Source: Marthasterias glacialis | Lineage: Eukaryota > Echinodermata > Asteroidea > Forcipulatida > Asteriidae | Length of the DNA: 64,000 nucleotides | Reading direction: 5' to 3' | NCBI GenBank assembly: GCA_911728455.2 | Contig: OU452239.1 | Location: 9,344,328 to 9,408,327, forward strand | In this document: in pieces, positions 9,894 to 21,800 of the stretch | How positions within the stretch are numbered: position 1 is the stretch's first letter | Layout: each line of letters begins with the position of its first letter | Translations under genes and position numbers: made by a program | The notes under the pieces: model-generated | What the model was told of the DNA's origin: nothing | Seen by the model: the letters and a program-made list of their open reading frames with translations, nothing else | Database searches by the model: none

Positions 9894-12800
9894 TCATTTC
9901 CTCTTTTCTTCGATTTCTCTCTTCGCCGCTTCCAGAATCTTGTCGGCTCCGTTTTTAAGCATTGCCTTGGCAACCTCGCTCCCGAGATTCTCAGCTGCCA
10001 GCATGGCCTTGGGGGATAGGTTTGGCGCGACAATGCTGGAGTAACCCTGGAAAGAAGCATCATCAGGCTTTGCTTGTTCCTATGAGAAAAAAAAACCAAC
10101 AATTTAGTATGACATCACTACCATAAATAACCCAGGCAAAAAGCATGCTGGGAAAAAACAGGTTTGCAGCCAATGCAGAAATTTGTGGGTTGGAAGTTGA
10201 ATAATGGTGTGATTACTTGCTTTGTCGTAAATGAATGCCCGAATTTGCATCCTTATGTCTCATCTTGGAGGTACATGTATAGATCTTGTGCATGTGACGA
10301 CACTGAGAGCTTGCAATAATTTTGGTGACCATTTTGATGATTATTGTCGCGCAAGTTTTTTTTTATCCGGTGCGCGCTGCAAGATGTGGTATCGAGCCAA
10401 TCACTGCAAAGAAATATCTTCTGCATCTGGCTGACACACGTGTTGGTATTTCACAGATTCGAGCGAGAATTTTGTAATCGTTTCCAAAAACTGAAAACTA
10501 TTGCGTCACTTAATGAATTTACTTACCAAGCTTACTTTCATAATGAAGATTTTTGTATTTTGAGTTTGATAAGATTTTATGTGGTAAAATTACACAAAAC
10601 CTATCAACACAAGTGTCAGCCTGGTGCGCAGCAACATTACGCACACAACTTAATAGCCCAAGGCAAAAGATACTTTTTTTGCAGTGATTGGCTCAATACT
10701 GCATCTTGCGTCCCGCACCAAATAATTTTAACAGTTGCACGCAACTGAAATATGCGCAGGTGATCGCCAAAATGACTGCAAGCTGTCGGCGACATCATGT
10801 GCACAAGGCCTACAGAATGTCTCCAAACGTACCTTTTTCAACAGCGCATCCTTTAGGAGGTCCACTGACTGAGTTTCCTCGACACATTCTGAGCCGTCTA
10901 GACTAAAAGCAGTTCCTGTAAACTTTATCTGGAATCAAACCAAAAAGAGGAAGAAAAATCATGACGGAATTGGGAGGATTTTGGGGGGAAAAAACTATTG
11001 AGAGAAAAATACAGAAGCCCAAACCAATGTCTTGTCTCACCTCAATACACTTAAAAGGGAAATTCATGTCTCGCTATCTGTGACGAGTGATTCCAGCAAA
11101 ACCGTTACATTGAATTACAAGGATTTGAGGGAGATGAATTTGATAGAAAACAGTGCAAACAAGGTCTAGTCTGACCTCAAGTGTTTGAAAGGGAATTCCT
11201 ACCTCCCTATCAGAGACCAGTGAATCAAACAAAACCATCAGATGGAACAAGGAGGATTTTGGGTGGCAAATGTGACAGAGACACAAGACAGAACAAGGTC
11301 TAGTCTCATCTCAAGCGCTTGGGAGGTCATTTTTAAATGTTTTTATTTATTTATTTTTTTTATGGAAGTCGCCAGACACACAAGGCCAGTAAGCCACTCG
11401 AGGTGTGGGCTACAAATCAACTGTTTTATCCAGGGGCCATTGCCACCTACTCCTGGGGATGAAACAGGGTAACCCCCTTTACAGTCCGTAAGGATGTAGG
11501 CTTAGGTATCAACTATCAGAAGCCTGGCTGGTAGAGCAGAAGGCTCTACCTCCCCAACTTTTACGGAGCAATTATTGTTAAGTGCCTTGCTCAAGGACAC
11601 AAGCGTCATGACCAGGACTCGAACCCACCGGAGCTTGAGTCCAATGCACTAACCACTCGGCCACGACACGCCACACGTCATACCTCGCTATCGGTGACCA
11701 GTGAGTGGCAGGCTACCGGTGCACTGCAGCCTCCCTGAAGTGTCTTCAGCAAAGCCCTTTCGGTAACACACTGCAGCAGCGTAGGAGGGTCGTGAAGTCT
11801 TGATAGAAACTGGATGAGTTGTTTGTTGCTTGACTTGGTCTCTACAGCCATGGCCCCTTGACATGGTGAGTACATACAGGTGTCTGGCTTCAAAATCTGA
11901 AATAAAAATTGCAGGAAGTTAAGGGGAAATGTTTCCAGTTGTTAGAACCAATTACCCGATTCCAATAAGACCCGCCCCGTAACATGTTGACAAACAAAGC
12001 TTTGGCTACGCCACCAGAAGTCTGACGAAAGTCCGACCTGACAAAATCCTATTGAAAAATGTAAACAAGCGCATACACTTATAGTGCGAATATTCATGTT
12101 GTGCAGTGTGGCGTTGTACATCATTCTGTATGAGAACTGTGGCTGTGAAAACTTCAGTTTAAAACGAACTACACGCACGCACGGAATATGATACCTAGCA
12201 ACAACTAAAGAGGGCGCCATCTAGTTACTACCTTGCACGTTCAATTGCAGTGCGCAAATATAACATGCGCTCACAACTTTGAGCTAGCTACACAGAGCTC
12301 TAGCGAGCATATATTGTAGTGCGCTAATTTTTCCTGCGCAAGTTTCAAGTTTGCACGTCGCCATCCACATTGCACGCAGTGCTTTTCGGGGCTTAAGTGC
12401 ATGTAGAAAGTACATTATGTTCTTGATGATTTGTGCAAGTTTGCGGTGTATTTTAGGCATAATTTTCTCCGAAAGTGAACGTAGATATTTAAAAGATATC
12501 CAAGGAGTAGTTTAAAGTACTGGGAATACATGAACAGACTTTCAGCTTCCAAAATCAGGTAAAAAGGGAGAAAACAACTTTTGTAATTTTGTTCGCATTG
12601 CAGAGAAGCTTTATACCCAGGACGTCAGTGGCAGTGCAAGGGAGACTGACGTCCTACCACGGCTAGCCGGTAACATGACTTCAATACTTACCTGACTAAT
12701 TCTGTGTTCCCAAGCCATTCTGTGTAAGCCAGCAGCAGCTAAGATCAAACAAGCGTAGTCAGTCCCTGTATCTAGCTTACGTAACCTTGTATTAAGATTA

Positions 12801-15800
12801 CCGCGCTGAATAACACAAGTCAAGGAATAGTTCCAGATTAACTCCCCTAAGTCATGTACTAGGGATCTTTCCTTACTCTAACAAAATCCAACACTGCATG
12901 GCCACTCAACAACCAACCTGTTGGACTCTCAGGCCATGCAACTACAGTTTTTCAAAAGAGAAAAAGGAAATTTCCAGGCACAGCAAGATTTCCTTATGTG
13001 ATTTTCAAGATTCAGTTGGCAACGCCGAGAAGCCCAAAATGATGATATCAGCTTATCAGCTAAAACAGTTGCATGCCTGGATTATGGTGGTGTACAGGTA
13101 ACTGATCCCATGTTAAAACCCTTCACAAGCCCAAAACTTTCCTTGGCAAATTATGGATGACGTAAAAACCCGCTTTTATGTAAACTTGGAATACCGGACT
13201 GTTAACATGCCCTGACTTTAAATTGTGTAGCACGTACAGTGCATGCACTCACAGTGCAATGCTTCGTTTCCCCCATACAAAGAGGGACAGATGGTACTGG
13301 AACTCATGCTCGAAATCTCCCTTTTTTCCAAGGGTTACTGTGTAAATCCAGATTCCAGACCTTTGTCCTTTTGTTATACAAAAGAGGATTAAGAGATCGA
13401 TAGGTTTTTTACCCTTGACGCCATTAACAGTAAAACGAAGAGAGATGTACAAAAGAGGATTAGGAGATCGATAGATTTTTTACCCTTGACGTCATTAACA
13501 GTAAAATGCGGACAGATGTTCAACCTAGATAAGATCATGAGGAGTCTGTGGTATGGAGAGACAGGGAAAGTCGGCCATAAAAATAAAAAAAATATGAAAA
13601 GATACAACATCTTTGAACTGCAAATGTGGGAACTTCCTCTTCAGTTGGGCTATACGGCGCACAGAACTTGTACCAACTACACTGTCAAATAAAAAATACC
13701 ACACCGCTGTTGAGTAATTTGTAGTCTAATTTAACAAGTAGAATTTTCAAATTTAAGAAATCTTAAAAAGTAGGATACCTACTGTACATCACTGTGTTTG
13801 GAAGAGCACATTCAGTCCTATCATGTAGTCTACAGTTAACAAATCTTACAATCTGCCTATGGAAATTTCATCAAATAAATTAAAGTGGTTGAGGCTACGA
13901 ATAATCACAGAAGCGTTGTTTACCCTCAACATCCCCTTGAACTGATGAACTTGGCCCAATTTCATAGAACTGCTTAACGGCTGATTCTGTGCTTACTGTG
14001 CGATTTCCATTTCATAGCGCTGCTAACTGTAAGCACAGGAAAAGGCATGCTAACCTTCCGGTGCTTACTGTAGGAAAATGAATGACTTAACAATGCAAAT
14101 CGTTGGTGAACGCGCAAGCTGGCCGCCTAATTTTCGTGCTAACCTGTGAAATACGCTGAAGCTTAAGCAAATTTTTTGGCTATAGTTAGCCGAAAATTTG
14201 CTTACCATTAAGCAGCCCTATGAAATTGGGCCCTTGTAGTGGAGAGCCTTCTGACTAGACTTGATGCAGTCCTTAGTTGAGTTTTTCGGCAATAAGGTTT
14301 TGGGGCAAGAAGTTTATAAAACCCAGAGCTTCCGGTTTCAATACTTGAGAATGTACTTTTCAAAATACCTACATACCCACTATTTTACCAAGTTAGTCGG
14401 CCATGAGAAACGGACTTGTCAATGTCCATGGTTCATTACAACATCTTACCGACAACTCAGTGCTTTGTGGTTCTTAACTGCAATTTCATATCCAGAATGA
14501 TCAAAAGGGCGTTAAAAGATAAATAAATATAAATTTGAAAATATGAATCAACTCCCCAAAGAACTGTTAGAAAATAAAAGTTTCTTTTTGCCAAACAATT
14601 ACTTTGGAGACAACCGTTGATCAATAAACTTCATTTACCAGAAGCTCCAAAATAGGCAAAACCAATTTCATGAAGTCCATACAAACTGCACTGACGACCT
14701 TATAGTCTTGAGTCAATCTTATACAAAAACTAATCAAGTTATTGGTAACAGGACGTCACGTTTTGAGACACCACTAAGCCCCTGTGTGTACACTTACCTG
14801 CCTGGTGGAAGTGTCTCCAACGTTCTCCCAGAATGCTTTGGGCTCAGCACTAGTGCATCATGGGGGTCATCCCTCCTACAGGCAATCAAACATATCTCAG
14901 GGTGAAAGGTTAAAATGATAAACATGAAGACTGGTTCCTGTCTTCAACCTTAAAATCGTAACCCTCCCAAATCCTTCTATATCTGCTTTGCCCAAAATGA
15001 AGGTTTCAGAAGGACTGAGGGCTGCGAGCCCAAATAACAATCGATTATCACTGGGTTGGGCATACCAATCTCATCCAAGTCCAAACATGTCCTACCCTCG
15101 CAGGTACCTAGTATACCCCTGGCATGCCCCGGTGAAGAGAAGCATCTATACGCCTAGTAAAGCATCTTACTCAAGGACACAAGTGTCATGACTGGGACTC
15201 GAACCCACACCCTGATGACTTAACCACCTAAACTTGATTCTGGTGCACGAGACTTCTCGGTGCACACTTCAAGGAACAAGTACAATTAAATTTATTCTTT
15301 CTTTTGCACTGAATGTCACCAAACAAAAGGTCAAAGTTACAGGGGAAAAAATTGGAGAGCTTGTTTTTCACAAAGCTGAAAAGCTGAAAATGACTTTTCA
15401 GTCATTTGGAACAGGCTCTCTCGTAAACATCTGCAAATAACCTATATCCAAACCTTAGAAAGAAAACTAAAGTCTCTCAAGAAGTAATTTTAGTATTTTT
15501 GTTCACATCCCTTTTTTTTGTATGTAGGTGACTTGGTTTCCTTTGAGAAGCGTGTCACATGTGTTTAAATGTATGCATTTTAATAACATTGCCCCACTAC
15601 AGTAAATTTGTTTGTTAAAACACTGCGCAGACATGCAACTTTGTCATGTTTGTGTATCCGAGCAGCTTGTCCATGGTTGCTTACACCACCGCAGCTCTGG
15701 CCACCGCACGCGCGCGTCGACCACACGCACTGTAAATCCTTCATGCTGATTGGTACATAATGCGCGGCTGACGTGTATTTTCGCGTAGCGTGCAAGCGAG

Positions 15801-18800
15801 AAATTGCCTTTGAATGGTGCCCCTGCTGATGAGCAAAATATGACGATAAAACAAAATTAAGTGGCACTGAAATGCCTCATTCATACTTGCAGACTGTCGT
15901 GATCACCATTCCATCCGGTAACACTGATGGTAGATCCTTCAGTGAATGGACGATCATGTCAACCTTGTCGTCTGCTAGCGCCCTCTCTAGTTCCTTGGTG
16001 AACAGGCTGGTGATACCGATGCTCGATAAAGGCTTGTCTTGAATTGTGTCTCCGATTGTTTCCATGGTAACTGGGGAAGACATTAACACTGCCATTTAGC
16101 ATGTTTAGTTTTTAGTTCAGTGCAACCAATTTAAATCTCAAGCCCTTTTTTGTATTAGGAATTATGATCTTTTTGCAGATCTGAAAGTATAAGTTTTCAG
16201 TTGGCAAATTTAAAACCCTAACCTTCCTAAGTCTTCCATTATCCTCCAGAGGATTTGGGCTGATTGAGGTACATTCGAAAATCACCGATTGGAGGATTAT
16301 GAAGGATTGAGGAAGGTCGACATTTGATACGTGGAGGATTGTGGAGGATTGAGGAAGCATCCTTCAATGAGATCCTGGAGGATTGTGGTGGATTTAGGGC
16401 ATAATGAAAATTTACGATGGAGGACTCTGGAGGATTTCGGAGGACAATGAATAATTAGGGAAATTTATTCCTGTATGTAAATGTATAATGGTATGCTGGG
16501 TACATGTGCTTTGTCTTGCAAATTGTACATTGCTAAATACAACTTTAGGATTCTCTATTCTGGGCAAGGCACTCCTGGGGTTAATTTCACAAAGCACTAG
16601 GATTCATCTTAAGTTGAGTTGCCAGTATTTACCATAGTGATTTGTATTGTGACATCACACTTTGCTTCGCAATTAAGAGTGATTCACAGTTAAGATCAAT
16701 CTTAGCTCTTTGTAAAATCCACCCCTGGTGTGTTTACATTCATGATAAAGATCTTTGTTTACTTGAATACCTAGTCAGAATACTTCGACTGAGCCAACCC
16801 CCCCCCCAAAAAAAAAAAAAGAAAAAAAAAAAAAAGAAATACATTTGAAGGATTTTGAAGGATTGAGGCCAACCCCCCCCCAAAAAAATACATTTGAAGG
16901 ATTTTGAAGGATTGAGGCCAACCCCCCCCAAAAAAATAAATAAACAAATTAAAAATACATTTGAAGGATTTTGAAGGATTGAGGCCACCCCCCCAAAAAA
17001 AAACAATACATTGGAAGGATTTTGAAGGATTGAGGCCAACCCCCCATCCCCCCCAAAAAAAAAATACATTTGAAGGATTTTGAAGGATTGAGGCCAACCC
17101 CCCCCCCCCCCCCAAAAAAAAAAAAAAAAAAAATACATTTGAAGGATTTTGAAGGATTGAGGCAGTGATTTTCATGCACAAACTCATTTTGGAGTATTAT
17201 GAAGGATTGAGGAAGGTCCTCAGTAATTAAACCTAGGGAGTTAGGGATAAGGATTAGACAGCTGTCAAGCCGCCAAGCGACTGGAGCAAAGACAAGTCAG
17301 CGAGCTCGACGAGTGGCGAAGCCACAAGGCCTTTCATTTCATTTTTGGTTGCACGTGTCATACTTACCGATATCAAATTTCTGGTCTGGATTTATCTTCT
17401 GAAGTCTTTCTATTACAGAGTTGGTTTGGATTAATGCGAGCTGGAAAGATAAGAAGTACAGGAAAAACATTAAGCCCTATTAACCCTCCTACAGCTAGAC
17501 CATTCAAAACCAAAATTCGAACTTGGCCCACATTTCCCCATTGCTATTGTACACACATGGTTTTGTCATTTGAATAGTGCTGATATCAAGCCGGATTACC
17601 ATTCAAAACCATTCATAGCGTAGAGGGTCCATTGATTCACCACAGCTGTACTACCATTTGGAACGATCCTCACAAGGCTTTGTATCAGCTTACCTAACCA
17701 TTCAAAACCATTTGGGGGAATCAATCATTCTACACAGTTATTTCATATACCATGCCCGATAGCCTCTGGGCAGAGGGAGGCCCCCCCCAAAAAAATAAAT
17801 AAATAAACAAATAAAAAATTCCCCATTCTCTAGCACACTCTTCCCCTCTTGTACAGAAGCACCCCCCCTAAACTCCTCAAAAGAATTCCTGAGATTCCAA
17901 GAACACAATGAAGACACAATGGGAGGGGTGCGCACCCTGCCACATATCCAGCGCCAAATGTTATTTCACCATTCATACCCACAATTGTGAATGATTTCAA
18001 AATGGTGCATCAACATTTTGAAAAGGCCACCAAGAGTAGAAAGGGAAAACTTCCTCGAGTGATTTACATGTACTAGGACCCTTCCTCTCTCTAGCAAAAT
18101 CAACACATTTAAGGGTCATTGAATACCAATTCTCTTTTCTTGCCATTTTTTGTGTTTTAAAATTAAATAAATAAAGGTCTTTGTGAAGGTGTCGTTTCTC
18201 CCACTGGGGGTGGGGTGGGGGGGCGTTATGGCTGCCTGCTTTTGGGACAGAGTCATGGGGGGGGGGTGGGGGGGCATGTTAGCGGGGGTGCCAATCAGCC
18301 AGCAGAGGCCGCCAATGCGACTCTGTGCGGATTCGGTCGGTGCGTGCCTCTGCTGGAAAGTCTGGCGACCCCTAGACCAGAGAAACGTTTCCTGTTCGTG
18401 TTCTTTTTGGTTTTGTAAGCGAAAGGGAGAGGACGCAAGTCTTATGCAATAAACTGTTCATCTAAAACAAAGAGAATTGTGTGCCAGAGTCTTTAATTAC
18501 TGTGTGGATTTCTCGCCGGAGTAAATAAGTGTTACATCGGTGGCAGTTATAGTGGTTTGACAAGAATCACAATAAAGATAAAGGGTAGCCTACCATTTTG
18601 GATTCGCCACGTTAACAATTTTGCCAATGGTTGTGACTTAGTTAAGAACCTAAAAACCACCCCAAAAGTGTTTTGACATGTGAATGGACATGCAGGCAAA
18701 TACTGAAAATAATTTGAGTTGATTCATTTGATGTTTTTTTTATCTTTTTTTATTTATTTATTAGGGCGCCTATAGCACACTTTTTATTCTTAGGGGGTTT

Positions 18801-21800
18801 TTCTATCACTTTCAGGGCACTTTGGGAAAAATAACAAACATCATAAACATGCAGCAAAGTCTGCATAGCTGAGACCTTATTTCAATTACATGTAGGTACT
18901 TGTGGCGTGTCGTGGCCGAGTGGTTAGTGCGTCGGACTCAAGCTCTGGTGGCTGAGTCATCGGAGTGTGGGTTCGGGTCTCGGTCATGACACTTGTGTCC
19001 TTGAGCAAGGCACTTAACCATAATTGCTTTGTAAAAGTTGGGGGTAGAGCCTTCTGCTCTACCAGCCAGGCTTCTAATGGATGATACCCAAGCCTACATC
19101 CTTATGGACTGTAAAGGGGGTTACCCTGTTTCAGCCCCAGGAGTAGGTGGCAACGGCCCCTGGAAAAACAGTTGATTTGTAGCCCACACCTCGAGTGGCT
19201 TACTGGCCTTGTGTGTCTGGCGACTTCCATTAAAACAAATAATTAAAAAAAATATTATGTGGTGAATGAACACAGTACTGTCAACCCTCCTACTGTCTGA
19301 CCATTCAATATCATTGACTTCCATTAAGAAAAAAAAACCTGATAAGAAACCAATAAGTTAAATTTCAATGGCCTTACTTCAAAGACCTTTCTGTACAATG
19401 CAGGCATAATTTTTTAATGGGTTTAGATGTAGGCCTATAAGCAAACTAAGGCCTGTTTCAAACGTTGCACTCTTGCTGTGTCAAATTTAAATATTCTTTT
19501 TTTTTTTTTTATTAGACACAGCAGGAGCGCTGCGTTTGAAACCAATTTTGGAATTCGGCGCAGCAGAGGCTTAGCTCCACTATGGCTCAACAGGCCCTGC
19601 TGTGCTATAGACCTTTATCATGGTGCGGCCATCTTGATTTTCTCCCATTCAAACCAATGTAACCAAACCGAGGCTGGAAATGCAAATAGTCTGGTTCCTT
19701 TTTGTACAATGAATATTAGCATATATTACTGCTATTGGATACAGGGATCATGACCAAGATGGTTGCAGCATGATAAACTGGTCCTGAAGTTCAGCAGAAG
19801 CGCGACGTTTGAAACCACTGCCGCACCAATGCCGTGCTATTGCCGAACTCAAATAATTTTGACACAGCAAGAGTTTGAAAAGGCCCTGACTCACTTCTAA
19901 CTTCATTTCAAAAGAAAATAGAATTAGCTGATTGCAAACTGCTCACCAACCATGCCAACCCAAATCGGCATGGTAGGCCTACACTGGTAGAGTATAAATG
20001 CACAAAAAAGTTGTCCAAGGCCTCACGTTTCGACCCTAGCAGAGTCTTTCTCCAAGCTATGTGAGAAAGATTCTGCTAGGGTTGAAAAAAGGAGGCCATT
20101 ATTTAAATATTAAAACATTTTTCATTCAAAAGGGGGGTACAATTTTGAGTTGACCGACCCCCACCTGCCCCCAAAATCAGCGAACCATAAATCTGGGAAC
20201 AAATAACCCGATGTCATAAGAAAATCCCTTCACTGCAGTTATATCAGAAAGCATGAATGAGATGGAATTTAGTGACAATACCAAAAGGTGAAACTATCAG
20301 TGCACCGGCAGAGTGTACATAATAATGTCTAGACACCAAAAGTTATATGTGTATTATAGTGTCTCGGTTGTACAGTGGACTTTACAAACCATTGCTAGCA
20401 GTCAAGCCCAAAGGCATGACTTTCTACTGAGTACATGTACTTATTGGATCAGGCAGTTTTTTATTTTATTATACTTGTTTAGAATTGCTCCAGGGCAGGC
20501 TTATGGGATTTATTTGCCGAGGTTGATGCTAGTTTACTTGAGGGGCGGGGGCGGAGGGGAGGGGAAGCACTGCTACAGCATCCCTGAATCTAAGCTGAAT
20601 GATTCGTTTGCCTGTGACGAACTCCCCCAACGTGGCCCCGCCCTGGAACCGCCAATCCGGTCAGTGGCGCTTTTAAACGGGCTTGGGCCAAGGACCTAAA
20701 GAATTTACCCAATGAAGGAATGACACACTATTAGTATTACAATGAAACTGCATAGACCTTTATCATGGTACGGCCATTTTGATTTTCTCCCATTCAGACT
20801 AACGTAACCAAACCGAGGCTGGAAGGGCAAATAGTCTGGTTCCTTTTTGTACAATGAATAATTAGCATATATTACTGTTATTGGATACAGGGAACATGAC
20901 CAAGGTGGCTGCAGCATGGTAACGGTCTATTCAGGTTGGCTCAGTGTGGTTTCGTCCCTGCCTTTCACAATTTTGCCCAAAAGATTGGGCCGTGTTGTGC
21001 GCAATCCTAAAATTGAACACACTTGCGCAAAGTGTTTTTCGGCTTTTGGTTTTGATGCGTGAACATGGGCCACCAGTTAGAGGGCCTGGATGCCTGTTCG
21101 GGGTGTCCCGTTTGCATTACATGTCACCTTTTGGTGTTCTTGTGCAATAAAGGTAATAAATTAAAATAAATTTGAAATGCGTTCCGCCAGCATCGTTGCG
21201 GTCATCAGTTCAGATTTTTTCAAAAACGTATCTGACACAATCGTACCATCATATTACATATTGACCGGCAACATCTCCTACGTACTTTCAGGTGAGTTTA
21301 AAGTATTGTAAAGATCTTTTTGATGGATTTTGAAGCCGTTATTTTGTCACTCCCTGTCTGACTGAATTGGATTTGAATCTTGTAAGGCATTTGTACACAG
21401 CTACCAAGTTTTAATTGGAGTTCACTCAGACCCTACCTTACCCTACAAGTACAACTACAAGTACAATACATGTACATACACCAGATAATGTCCAAATGTT
21501 AAAATTGTGTTATGTAGGGTCCAGTACATCGGACTACCAAGTCCAAACCAGTAACTGCACATGTTCAGTGCCATTGTTGCAGCTTTATAAAATTTTACTA
21601 CATGTTAAGTAAAAGAACGCTGAACACCTACACATGTTGTATGTATGCTGGATCGGACAAAATTTCCGGACTAAATTATAAAATATGGCCGACACATATT
21701 TAAAATTAATAATACTTTATTCTTCACACTTACGGTTTAATATTTTTTAATATATGATTTTTTATATAAATATGGAGATGAGTAGAGTTAAGAAATATTT

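Noticed and set aside
16740-17187. Three overlapping minus-strand ORFs of 76-138 residues rich in Phe, Gly and Trp
   Set aside because: Translations of the poly-C/poly-A tandem array in HMBS intron 2.
18215-18452. Two overlapping plus-strand ORFs rich in Gly and Trp
   Set aside because: They start in G-rich runs and cover a possible degraded LTR; no protein similarity is recognised.
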